This document shows positions 1 through 8,023 of a stretch of 35,667 bases of DNA, piece by piece. Below the pieces are notes generated by a model that had not been told where the DNA came from, searched no databases, and saw only the letters and a list, made by a program, of their open reading frames with translations. Origin of the DNA: Micromonospora radicis (GTDB lineage: Bacteria > Actinomycetota > Actinomycetes > Mycobacteriales > Micromonosporaceae); assembly GCF_003583405.1 (NCBI RefSeq), contig NZ_QXEC01000037.1:1-35667 (forward strand), written 5' to 3'. Numbering within the stretch: position 1 is the stretch's first letter; each line of letters starts with the position of its first letter. A program made the translations under genes and the position numbers.

Positions 1-102
1 ACCCTCGTTCTGCTCCGGTGCGCTGGCATCGCTCGACCGAGAATTCTCTAGAGCGACCGCCTGAGCTCGGGCCCCGAACTCGCTGCGGCCCGCCACGGCG
101 GC

Positions 103-273
103 ATGAGCGCGAGTGCATCGGCCGCCACGGCACGACACGAGGATGCCGGAGTCCGGGAGGCGTACCGGCTCGCCGTGGTCTTTCAGCAGTTCGAGGTGCA
201 CTGTCCAGCCGGCGAGCCGGATGAGTCCGACCAGGGGCTCCAACGGTCGCAACGGTCGACCCTCAAGGGATGA
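103..273 (+). CDS. Small hypothetical protein (56 aa)
   Basis: A short open frame from ATG to TGA encodes 56 residues. No family is recognised. The middle part (REAYRLAVVFQQFEVHC) reads like a real amphipathic protein segment, and third codon positions are mostly G or C. An in-frame TAG at 49-51 rules out a gene entering from the left. No clear Shine-Dalgarno precedes the ATG. The frame ends about 50 nt before a strong hairpin that also follows the vanW-type gene on the other strand, so the two would be convergent and share a terminator. That layout is the main support. It could still be a chance frame in GC-rich DNA. Confidence 0.45.
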   Translation: MSASASAATARHEDAGVREAYRLAVVFQQFEVHCPAGEPDESDQGLQRSQRSTLKG

Positions 274-320
274 GGCGTTACGGGGCACCCGAGAGATGGT
301 GGGCGACCGCGGAACACGAC

Positions 321-364
321 ACGGAAAGGCCCCGCCGGCACACCAGCCGGCGGGGCCTTTCCGT
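321..364. terminator. Bidirectional hairpin terminator
   Basis: A perfect 18-bp inverted repeat (ACGGAAAGGCCCCGCCGG and its complement) with an 8-nt loop. The arms carry AAAGG on one side and CCTTT on the other, so it can act in both directions. It lies 15 nt past the stop of the minus-strand VanW gene and 47 nt past the stop of the small plus-strand ORF. Confidence 0.85.
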
Positions 365-379
365 GCATCTGTGGCTACG

Positions 380-2191
380 TCAGGACGGTTCCTTGGCGCA
401 GATGAAGCGGGGCTCCGCGTCGTAGGTCCAGGAGAACTTCTCCCGCTTGACCACCTTGCCGTCCTTCTTGATGACCCGGAAGGCGTCCTGGGTGAAACCC
501 TGGCTGCCGTTGGCGGGGATGCAGCTCGGGCCAGGTTCGAGGTAGACGGTCTTCGACGAGGTGATGTTCCGTCGCGGGCCGTACTCGGTCTTGACGCTGT
601 CCCAGATCTTCGTGCTCCAGATCGACACGGTGATCGAGCTGCCCGTGTACGAGGTGTCGATCAGTACGCCGTAGTCGGTGTTGTTGCGGAACTTGAAGTC
701 GAGGTTGGGCCAGAAGATGGTCGACTCGATGACGGCCGGATAGCGGCTGAAGTAGTACGAGTGCGGCTTGTGTTCGACGTCCTCAAGACCGGCGTAGTAG
801 GTGGCGTTGAACAGGGTGGTGGTGAACTGGGAGGTGCCACCGCCGACCCCCGGCACGAGCTTCCCACCGAGGATGACCGGTGCGTCCCGGTAGCCCTGGG
901 CGTAGCCGCGCTCGCCGGTGTGCCCGTTGAGCGAGAAGGTCTCGCCGGGGAGCACCACCGTGCCGTCTACCTTCTCGGCGATCGTGACGATGTTCTGGCT
1001 GCGGGCCGAGGAGAGGCCGCCGGTGAAGTTCGTGGTGAAGGAGGAGACCTTCTCCTTGATGCCGAGGCCGCCCAGCTTCTCCGCGGTGAGTTTCGGCTGG
1101 ACCGGCTTGAGCTTCGCGTCGAGCGTACGGTCCTCGGTGCGGGACAACACCTCAAGCAGGTCGTCACCGAGCCCGCTGATGTCCACCTGCTGCCCCACGC
1201 GTCCGTCGGCCACCTTCGGCTTGCCGCCCGAGATGGTCATCGTGGCGTCCTTCGGCGCGACCTCGACCTTGTTCAGTCGGTCGCCCATCGCCGTCCGCAG
1301 CTGCTTCATGTCGACCGTCGGGGTCAGCTTGCCGGTCTTGTCAGCCTTGAAGCGGAGACCCTTCGCGATCGCCTGCGGCGGGATGTCCACCGAACCGCGG
1401 TCGGTGGACAGCTTGACCGGCGCGGCCACCGCGGGCTTGGCCAGCTCGGCGACCATGCGGTCCACCTCCTCGGCGGAGGTCGCCGGATGGTTCTCCACGA
1501 GCGGTACGGTCACCGGCTGGCCGCTCAGCCAGCCCGCCTTGACCACCTCCGCGGAGTGCTCCGGGTCGACCGAGAGGCTCGGCTTCGGGTGGCGCACCTT
1601 GGGCTTGGTGCCGTCGAAGGTGATCGACGGCATCGTCATCTTGCGGCCCTGTTTGCCGACGAGCTTCTCCAGTGCGGCCTCCAGCTTCGGTACGTCGACC
1701 GAGACCACCGGTTCGACCTCCCGCGAGCCGACCAGCCGGTCCACCGCATGGGCGCCGGTCGCCGCCGCGGCGGCGACGGTCGCGTCCACGTCGACGGTGA
1801 GCCCGACGTCGGCCGGGTTGATCTCGGCGGTCCGCTCGCCCACCTGTACCTGGATGGGGGCGGCGAGTTCCGCGGCGCGACGGTCGAGCTGCGCGCGCAG
1901 TTCCCGCGCCGCGTCCGTCGTGCTGCGTCCGCCGAGTTCGGTGCCGAGCACGGTGGTGCCGCGTGGCACGTCACCGGCGTACGCCCAGACGGCCACCGCA
2001 CCGACCGAGCCGAGCACGGCTGTGGCCACGCCGGTGGCGAGCAGGATCCGGAAGCGACTGGACCGCCTGCGTTCACCCTGCGGAGCCACCGGGGCCGGGT
2101 GTACCGGCTCCTCGACGGGCCAGTTGACCGCCTTGACCTGGACCGTTGGCCGGTCGTCGGGGGGCGGGTGGTTCTCGCCGTACAGCGTCAC
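380..2191 (-). CDS. VanW family protein
   Basis: A 603-aa membrane-anchored envelope protein. After a proline-rich cytoplasmic N-terminus there is one transmembrane segment (about residues 48-70), then a long extracellular part. Repeats resembling the YoaR-like putative peptidoglycan-binding domain occupy about residues 75-375, followed by a VanW domain (about 380-510) with GGGTSQFTTTLF and RYPAVIES. VanW proteins are named after a glycopeptide-resistance accessory gene but their biochemical role is unknown, so this is not evidence of vancomycin resistance. The start is a GTG with AGAGG 6 nt upstream. It is followed by a strong terminator and preceded by a flippase-like gene on the same strand, with about 135 nt between them. 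Confidence 0.88.
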   Translation of the reverse strand: MTLYGENHPPPDDRPTVQVKAVNWPVEEPVHPAPVAPQGERRRSSRFRILLATGVATAVLGSVGAVAVWAYAGDVPRGTTVLGTELGGRSTTDAARELRAQLDRRAAELAAPIQVQVGERTAEINPADVGLTVDVDATVAAAAATGAHAVDRLVGSREVEPVVSVDVPKLEAALEKLVGKQGRKMTMPSITFDGTKPKVRHPKPSLSVDPEHSAEVVKAGWLSGQPVTVPLVENHPATSAEEVDRMVAELAKPAVAAPVKLSTDRGSVDIPPQAIAKGLRFKADKTGKLTPTVDMKQLRTAMGDRLNKVEVAPKDATMTISGGKPKVADGRVGQQVDISGLGDDLLEVLSRTEDRTLDAKLKPVQPKLTAEKLGGLGIKEKVSSFTTNFTGGLSSARSQNIVTIAEKVDGTVVLPGETFSLNGHTGERGYAQGYRDAPVILGGKLVPGVGGGTSQFTTTLFNATYYAGLEDVEHKPHSYYFSRYPAVIESTIFWPNLDFKFRNNTDYGVLIDTSYTGSSITVSIWSTKIWDSVKTEYGPRRNITSSKTVYLEPGPSCIPANGSQGFTQDAFRVIKKDGKVVKREKFSWTYDAEPRFICAKEPS

Positions 2192-2325
2192 AACTACCTC
2201 TTAGAGACGAACCGCAGACGGGGCCCGAGCTGACACCCCGGAGAAAACACCTACGGTAGCCAACGTGCGGGCTGGCCGGGAGTCTGCGCCCGGTGGCATC
2301 TTCGATTTCGGGGTCTGACCAGGGC

Positions 2326-3654
2326 TTACCGCGTCGATCGGGTTACCCGGCGTAGCCGGGAGGGTGCGGACGAGTGGGATCGGGCCTGGGCCGGCGCCGC
2401 CGGTGACCCGACGATTCCCTGGTCGGTCGGGTCCTTCCGCCGGCTGCCACCCGCACCGCGGTTGACCAGGGCCGGGCCGACGACCGTGCCGAGGGTGGTG
2501 AGCGTGGCGGTGCCGAGGGCGCTGAACATGATCCCTTGGAAGGTGCCCGGCGCGATCAGGACGGTCAGCACGGCGAGGCCGCCGGCGGCCACCCAGAGTG
2601 GCGCGGACGGCCAGCGGGCGGCGGTCGCGACCTTGGCGTTGACGATCACGAAGACCAGCGCGTAGAGCCCTCCGGTGGCGGCGAAGTACGGGGCGTACTC
2701 GCCGAGATGTGCGTAGTCCTCACCCCCGGCCAGCCGGAACGCCAGGCCGCCGGCCAGTGCCGACACGGCGACTAGGACGGCACCGCACGCCGTGACGACG
2801 ATCAGCGCGGCGCGCCGGATCTGCTGGTCGCCGACCGCGAGCCGGGGCAGCGCCAGGACCGTGACCACCTGGGGAGCCCAGAGCGCACCCTTGGTGAGTA
2901 CGGTGCCGACGGCGTACGCCCCGGAGTCCGCCGGGGAGAGCAGTTGGCGTGCGAAGATCAGGTCGGCGTACGACACCACCAGCATCGCCAGCGCGGCGGT
3001 GCCGGCGCTCATGACCTGCCGCACCCGCAGGTCGTCCCCGGTGGTCGTGGGCTGGGTGGCGGCCGACGGAGGCTGCCGGCGGGCGAGCCACGCCAGGAGC
3101 GGCAGCGTGGCATAACCGGTCACCGTGCCGACCAATAGGGTGTCGACGAGCCCGACGCCGAGGACGAGGGCGACGACCATCCCGGCGTACCGGCCGAGGG
3201 CCAGTAGGCCCATGGCCCACGCCAGCCGGACGAAGCGTTGCCCGCCCTGGAGCTCGCCGAGCCACCTGCCGGCCAACACCACCGGCACGGTCATCACCAC
3301 GAGCAGCGCGACGACCCCGACCGGCAGATGCAGCCCGAGCACCATCAGCGGTGCGGCGACGACGAGGAGGCCCGTGGTGGCGGCCGTGGTGGCGGCGCCG
3401 ACCCGGGCGGTGGTGGCGTCGGGATGGCGGGCCCGGTGCACCGCGACGGCCATCTGTAGGCCCATGCCCGCGACGCCGGCGATCGCGACGAGGGCCAGCA
3501 CCGTCGCCAGTACGCTGAGGTCCGCCGCGGGTAGTCGCCGGGCACCGAGCATCGGCACCAGGTATGCCAGCCCGTTGGTGACCATCGCGGCCACCGCCAC
3601 CGCCGCGCCGGCTGCGCCCAGTCCGCGCTGATCGTGAGTCGTCGATGCTGTCAT
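2326..3654 (-). CDS. Polysaccharide flippase-like membrane protein (MOP/Wzx type)
   Basis: A 442-aa protein made almost entirely of hydrophobic helices, about 12 by eye, with short loops. Layout and composition match polysaccharide biosynthesis (Wzx/MurJ-like) flippases, which move lipid-linked sugars across the membrane. No catalytic motif is expected. The C-terminal about 45 residues are hydrophilic (GSRRKDPTD and on). The ATG at 3654 has only a weak upstream purine tract. It is divergent from the glycosyltransferase operon starting at 3820, with a 165-nt shared promoter region. Its natural partner would be the lipid-linked product of that operon; this is inference from position. Confidence 0.7.
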   Translation of the reverse strand: MTASTTHDQRGLGAAGAAVAVAAMVTNGLAYLVPMLGARRLPAADLSVLATVLALVAIAGVAGMGLQMAVAVHRARHPDATTARVGAATTAATTGLLVVAAPLMVLGLHLPVGVVALLVVMTVPVVLAGRWLGELQGGQRFVRLAWAMGLLALGRYAGMVVALVLGVGLVDTLLVGTVTGYATLPLLAWLARRQPPSAATQPTTTGDDLRVRQVMSAGTAALAMLVVSYADLIFARQLLSPADSGAYAVGTVLTKGALWAPQVVTVLALPRLAVGDQQIRRAALIVVTACGAVLVAVSALAGGLAFRLAGGEDYAHLGEYAPYFAATGGLYALVFVIVNAKVATAARWPSAPLWVAAGGLAVLTVLIAPGTFQGIMFSALGTATLTTLGTVVGPALVNRGAGGSRRKDPTDQGIVGSPAAPAQARSHSSAPSRLRRVTRSTR

Positions 3655-3819
3655 CGCGTTCGTGTCGCTCTCGCTGGGACGGTCGGCACCCGGAACCTCG
3701 GCTGTTGTCGCGGACCGCTCCTCGACGCCGTCTGGGAAACTACCGCCAGCATCGACCCTTGCCTAGGGTTCGCGGGTGGCGCCGGGCAGAGCCGACGTCG
3801 GAATCCGTGGGAGGCCGCT

Positions 3820-5583
3820 GTGCACCGACCGTCGCCGACGCGCGGACCGTGGCGGCGTCGTGCCGCCGCTGGGCTCCGGCGACGGTGGCCTGAGTGCGCA
3901 CTGGGTTTCGGGGTCGTACTGGTCATCCTCGGGCCGGTGCTCGGCCCTGGCTATCTGCTCCGGTACGACCTGGTGTTCGTGCCCGACCCGCCGTTCGGCG
4001 CGATGGTCTGGGGCAGCGACGGCGCCCTGCCCCGCGCGGTACCCAGCGAGCTGCTGGCGGTGGGGCTCTCCCGGCTCATCGGCGCGGACGTCGCGCAGAA
4101 GGTTCTCCTCGCCGGTGCCCTGCTGCTCGCGGCGGTGGGCGCGGCCCGCCTGACCCCGGTCGGCCATCCGGCGGCGCGGATCGCCGCCGGCCTCTGCTAC
4201 GTCTGGAATCCGTGGGTGTACGGGCGGCTGCACCTCGGCCAGTGGGCGATCATCGCCGGGTACGCGGCCCTGCCGTGGGCGTACGCCTGGGTGGTCGGGG
4301 TGATCCGCGCACAACCCGCCGGGGTCGGTCGTCGTGCCGCGATCGCGGGTGGGCTCCCGGTCGTGCTGGGGGGGCCGGCGTTGGTGTTGGCGGCGGTGCT
4401 GACCTGCGCACCGGCGCTCGTGCTGGCGCGCCGGTGGCGGGCGCTGGCGGCAGGCGGGGCGACCCTGGTCGGCCTGACCCTGCCCTGGCAGTTGGCCTTC
4501 CTCGACCGGGGTGGCGCGGTCGATCTCGACGAGCGGGGGATCGCCGCGTTCGCGGCGCGTGCCGACACTCCCCTCGGGGTGCTCGGCAGCGTGCTGACCC
4601 TGGGCGGTGTCTGGAACCGGCACGCCGCTCCGGTCGGCCGCGACCAGTGGCCGGTCGCGCTGTTCGCGCTCGCGCTCGCCACCTCGGCGGTGGCCGCCTT
4701 CCTCCTGTCCCGTCGCTGGCCCCCTGCCCTGCGGTGGGGGTTGGCGATCGGCGCGTTGCTCGGCATCGTGATCGCCGTGGCCGCCGCGTGGCCGCCCGGC
4801 GAGCGGATGCTGGTCGGGCTCGTCGAGCATGTCCCGGTGGCCGGCATCGTCCGGGACGGCACCCGGATGCTGGCCCCGCTGGCGCTGCTGCAGGCGGTCG
4901 GTCTCGGGCTGCTCGTGCAGTCGCTGGTGACATCGGCTGGCCGGGCGGCGACCGCGATCCTCGTCCTCGCACCGGTGCTGGTGCTGCCCGGCATGGCCTG
5001 GGGACTCACCGGCCAGCTCGACACCGTGCGGTATCCCCCGGAGTGGGCGTCGGTGCGTGCGGTGGTGAACGACGATCCGGCCGGGGGAAGCCTGGTCTCC
5101 CTGCCGTGGTCGTCGTTCCGTGCCTACCGCTGGGCGGGGAACGTGCCGGTGCTCGACCCGGCGCCGCGTGCGTTCCGCCGGCCGGTCGTCGGCGACCAGG
5201 ACGTCCTGGTCGGCCGGGAGCGGATCCGTGGGGAGAGCCGGGCGGCGGAGCGGGTCGCGGCGGCGCTGGCCGGGCCGGGTGATCCGGGGCCTGCCCTGCG
5301 CCGGCTCGACGTCCGGTACGTGCTCATCCAGACCGATCAACCCGGTGCCGGTGGGCTCGAGGGCCGCTTCATCGACGCCGATCTGGTTCGCCGGGACGGG
5401 GCGCTCACCCTGTTGCGGCTCACCGGCGACGGTCCCACCCCTGCCCAGGGCGGTATCGGAACCGTTCCCGTTATGGGTTATTCGGTACTCACGGCCACTT
5501 TGTTGATCGCCCTTCTGCGCCCCACCAAGCGCCTCCGACGCATGCTACTGTCCGGTCACTTAGTTGGAAGGGATCGTCAATGA
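3820..5583 (+). CDS. Polytopic GT-C-like membrane protein (putative glycosyltransferase)
   Basis: A 587-aa multi-spanning membrane protein. The GTG at 3820 is chosen because GGGAGG lies 5 nt upstream; the open frame extends back to 3634 but would then overlap the divergent flippase gene. The N-terminal loop after the first helix carries acidic residues (RYDLVFVPDP), as in GT-C enzymes that use polyprenyl-phosphate sugars. About ten helices are followed by an extracytoplasmic domain from roughly residue 400 to 540 and a last helix before the stop. GT-C activity is inferred from topology and neighbours; YfhO-type proteins look similar. The stop overlaps the next ATG (ATGA), so the two are translationally coupled. 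Confidence 0.65.
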   Translation: MHRPSPTRGPWRRRAAAGLRRRWPECALGFGVVLVILGPVLGPGYLLRYDLVFVPDPPFGAMVWGSDGALPRAVPSELLAVGLSRLIGADVAQKVLLAGALLLAAVGAARLTPVGHPAARIAAGLCYVWNPWVYGRLHLGQWAIIAGYAALPWAYAWVVGVIRAQPAGVGRRAAIAGGLPVVLGGPALVLAAVLTCAPALVLARRWRALAAGGATLVGLTLPWQLAFLDRGGAVDLDERGIAAFAARADTPLGVLGSVLTLGGVWNRHAAPVGRDQWPVALFALALATSAVAAFLLSRRWPPALRWGLAIGALLGIVIAVAAAWPPGERMLVGLVEHVPVAGIVRDGTRMLAPLALLQAVGLGLLVQSLVTSAGRAATAILVLAPVLVLPGMAWGLTGQLDTVRYPPEWASVRAVVNDDPAGGSLVSLPWSSFRAYRWAGNVPVLDPAPRAFRRPVVGDQDVLVGRERIRGESRAAERVAAALAGPGDPGPALRRLDVRYVLIQTDQPGAGGLEGRFIDADLVRRDGALTLLRLTGDGPTPAQGGIGTVPVMGYSVLTATLLIALLRPTKRLRRMLLSGHLVGRDRQ

Positions 5584-5735
5584 AGGCATCCTTCAATCCG
5601 CTCCTGACGGTGATCATCGCTGCGGCGGTCGGGGCTGTGCTGGGCATCCTGGCCGTTTCGGTGGGTACCTCGCAGCTCGCGAACACGACGCCGGCCAAGG
5701 TGGACCAGCCCATCATCGTGTACGGCGAGCGTTGA
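5580..5735 (+). CDS. DUF2613-like small membrane/secreted protein
   Basis: A 51-aa protein starting in an ATGA overlap with the upstream gene, with GGAAGGGA about 6 nt before the ATG. It has a short basic N-terminus (MKASFNP), one hydrophobic segment (about residues 8-29, rich in A, V, I and G), and a polar tail ending IVYGER. This matches the size and layout of DUF2613, a family of small actinobacterial proteins. From memory, a DUF2613 protein (Rv0236A) lies beside aftD (Rv0236c) in Mycobacterium tuberculosis; here an aftD-like gene lies three genes downstream. The function is unknown. A role as a small subunit or stabiliser of the arabinosyltransferase is speculation from conserved proximity. 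Confidence 0.7.
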   Translation: MKASFNPLLTVIIAAAVGAVLGILAVSVGTSQLANTTPAKVDQPIIVYGER

Positions 5736-5744
5736 CGGCGATCC

Positions 5745-6569
5745 ATGGAGGTCTCGCCTCCTGATGCCGCAACCGACCACACAGTCCTCGAGATCGTGGT
5801 GCCCGCCTTCAACGAGGAGCACCGGCTGCCCGACACCCTCGTCGGGTTGCGCCGGGCACTCGGTGAGTTGGGCGTCCCCTGTCGCGTGACCGTGGTCGAC
5901 AATGCCAGCATCGACGACACCGCCGGCATCGTGGCCGGTGCACCCTCCGGTGCCGTACCCATCCGCCTGCTGCATTGCGCCGAGCGTGGGAAGGGTTACG
6001 CGGTCCGCAGCGGAGTGCTCGCCAGTGACGCGCGGTACGTGGGTTTCTGCGATGCCGATCTCGCCACCTCGGTCGACGACCTGGAGCAGGTGTTGACCCT
6101 GCTGGCCGGCGGAGCGGACGCGGTGGTCGGGTCCCGTGCCCACCCGGATTCCGTGGTCGAGGAGCGGCACAGCCCGCTGCGGCGGTGGGGCGCGGTGGCG
6201 TTCCGGGGTGCGGTCCGGCAGGTCGTACGGACCGTCAGCGAGACACAGTGTGGCTACAAGTTCTTCCGCGGTGACCTGGCGCGTCGGGTGTTCGAGCCAC
6301 TCTGTTGCGGCGGTTTCGCCTTCGACGTCGAGGTGCTGGGCCGAATGGAACGTCTCGGGGCACGGGTGGTGGAGATCCCGGTCAACTGGGTCGACGTACC
6401 CGGCTCCCGCTTCTCGACGGTACGGCACGGCTGGCAGAGCTTCTTCGACGTGGCCTCGATCGCCTGGCGACTGCGGCGGGTCGAGATCGCACCCGCGCTG
6501 CCCATCGTCGGGCTGCCGCTGCCCCAGGACGTCACCGGCGGTGCCGCCGCCGCAGGGCTGCGGCCGTGA
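5745..6569 (+). CDS. Family 2 glycosyltransferase, polyprenyl-phosphate hexose synthase (ALG5/DPG-synthase like)
   Basis: A 274-aa GT-A fold enzyme without membrane helices. Visible motifs: PAFNEEHRLP at the nucleotide-binding start, VVDNASIDDTA, the metal-binding DAD in GFCDADLATS, CGYKFFRGDLARR, and a late FAFDVEVLGRM...VNWVDVPGSRF block. The CGYK and FAFDVE blocks are typical of dolichyl-phosphate glucose synthases rather than DPM1-type mannose synthases. The expected reaction is transfer of a hexose from a nucleotide sugar to polyprenyl phosphate on the cytoplasmic face, giving the donor used by GT-C enzymes outside. It lies between two membrane GT-C-like genes and overlaps the next gene by 4 nt (GTGA), in line with that role. 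The sugar cannot be read from sequence. Confidence 0.82.
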   Translation: MEVSPPDAATDHTVLEIVVPAFNEEHRLPDTLVGLRRALGELGVPCRVTVVDNASIDDTAGIVAGAPSGAVPIRLLHCAERGKGYAVRSGVLASDARYVGFCDADLATSVDDLEQVLTLLAGGADAVVGSRAHPDSVVEERHSPLRRWGAVAFRGAVRQVVRTVSETQCGYKFFRGDLARRVFEPLCCGGFAFDVEVLGRMERLGARVVEIPVNWVDVPGSRFSTVRHGWQSFFDVASIAWRLRRVEIAPALPIVGLPLPQDVTGGAAAAGLRP

Positions 6570-8023
6570 GGGCCCAGGCCGCACCCGCCTGCCCGATGCG
6601 CGGCGAGAACCACTCGGTGCGGGGGCGGCGGATCGCCGTACTGAACTGGAAGGACCCGAGCCACCCCGACGCGGGCGGTGCCGAGGTGTACGCCTGGGAG
6701 GTGGCCCGCGACCTGGCCGCGGCCGGCGCGGAGGTCACCTTCGTCGCGGCGCGCCCCGCCGGCCAGCCCGCCGACGAGGTACGCGACGGCATCCGGATCG
6801 TCCGCGTCGGCGGTCGATGGACCGTCTACCCCCGCGTGCTGGCCTGGTTGCTGCGCCGTCGCCGTCAGTACGACGTGATCCTGGACTGTCAGAACGGCAT
6901 CCCGTTCTTCAGCCCGCTCGTCCTGCCGAGGGTGGTGCCGGTGGTCTGCGTGATCCACCACGTGCACGACCGACAGTTCCGGCTGTACTTCGGTCCGCTC
7001 GTCGGTCGGTTCGGCGCCTGGCTGGAGGGTCCGGTCGCCCGTCGGGTCTACCACCGCAGCGTGACCCTCGCGGTCTCCCCGTCCACCGCGCTGGCCGTAC
7101 GCGAGCGACTCCGCTGGGCGGGACCGGTCGTCGTCGTCCCGAACGGCGCGGACGGTGCCACTGTGCCCGTCCGCCGTGCCGCGGGGGTGGCCCGCGCTGC
7201 CCGGCCGCGACTGGTCTGCGTCGGCCGGGTCACCCCGCACAAGCGGGTGGGTGTCGTGCTCGACGCGGTGGACCGGCTGCGTACCACCCGGCCCGAGCTG
7301 CGGCTGGACGTGGTGGGTGGTGGGCCGGACGTCGAGACGATCCGCCGGGAGGTCGCGCGGCGAGGGCTGACCGGCTGGGTCACCGTCCACGGCTTCCTGC
7401 CCGCCGAGGAACGCGACGAACTGGTCGCCGCCGCGTGGCTGCACGTCTCCGGCTCGTGGGGGGAGGGGTGGGGTCTGGTCGTGGTCGAGGCCGCCGCCGC
7501 GGGCCTGCCCACCGTCGCCTTCGACGTCGAAGGGCTCCGCGACGCCGTACGACCGGGGCGTACCGGATGGCTGGTGCCGGAGGGGGAGGATCCCGCGGAG
7601 CGTCTGGCCGCGGGACTGGACCGGGCGTTGCAGTGGCTCGACGTGCCTGGTAACGCGGACCGTATGGCCGCGGAGTGTCGACAGTGGAGCGAGTCGTTCC
7701 GCTGGGTGGACACCGGCCACCGGGTCCGGGCCGTGATCGGTGACCTGCTTGCGCCCCGCGCCCTGCCGTGGGCATCCCGGGACGCCTGTCTCCTGGTTCG
7801 CACGGACCGGCCGGAACAACTGCGGGACCGGTTGACGCCGCTGCTACCCCGCAGCGCGCAGCTTGCCGCCGGTCAGGCGGGGTTGTGGCTGCTGGTGCCC
7901 GGCACCGATCCGCAGGCCGTACGGCGGTTACTGGCCGAGCTGGGTGTCGCCGAGTCGGCGGTGACCGAACGGGACGCGACCGGTGCGGAACTGCTCACCG
8001 GGGGCCCGGTAGAGCAGTGCTGA
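6566..8023 (+). CDS. Family 4 glycosyltransferase
   Basis: A 485-aa GT-B enzyme. The N-terminal domain has SHPDAGGAEVYAWEVAR, the acceptor-side glycine loop of GT4 enzymes. The C-terminal domain has VCVGRVTPHKRVGVVLDA and the donor-binding EX7E motif in EGWGLVVVEAAAAG. After the GT-B core there is an extra tail of about 85 residues with no recognised domain. The GTG at 6566 is chosen because it overlaps the previous stop (GTGA); an ATG at 6596 is possible and would remove 10 residues. The 3' end overlaps the next gene by 7 nt. It should act on a lipid-linked intermediate in the cytoplasm. Donor and acceptor are unknown. Confidence 0.85.
   Translation: MRAQAAPACPMRGENHSVRGRRIAVLNWKDPSHPDAGGAEVYAWEVARDLAAAGAEVTFVAARPAGQPADEVRDGIRIVRVGGRWTVYPRVLAWLLRRRRQYDVILDCQNGIPFFSPLVLPRVVPVVCVIHHVHDRQFRLYFGPLVGRFGAWLEGPVARRVYHRSVTLAVSPSTALAVRERLRWAGPVVVVPNGADGATVPVRRAAGVARAARPRLVCVGRVTPHKRVGVVLDAVDRLRTTRPELRLDVVGGGPDVETIRREVARRGLTGWVTVHGFLPAEERDELVAAAWLHVSGSWGEGWGLVVVEAAAAGLPTVAFDVEGLRDAVRPGRTGWLVPEGEDPAERLAAGLDRALQWLDVPGNADRMAAECRQWSESFRWVDTGHRVRAVIGDLLAPRALPWASRDACLLVRTDRPEQLRDRLTPLLPRSAQLAAGQAGLWLLVPGTDPQAVRRLLAELGVAESAVTERDATGAELLTGGPVEQC

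Noticed and set aside
41..80. Cluster of EcoRI, XbaI, SacI and ApaI sites resembling a cloning polylinker
   Set aside because: The sites are spread with unrelated bases between them and the flanks look like native high-GC sequence; no vector sequence is seen.
1..288. Minus-strand open frame running off the left edge (GTG near 288)
   Set aside because: It has no RBS, composition worsens toward the edge, and the plus-strand 56-aa frame over the same bases looks more protein-like and fits the shared terminator.
380..2191. Vancomycin resistance gene
   Set aside because: The VanW domain alone does not give resistance and no vanH/A/X-type genes are present.
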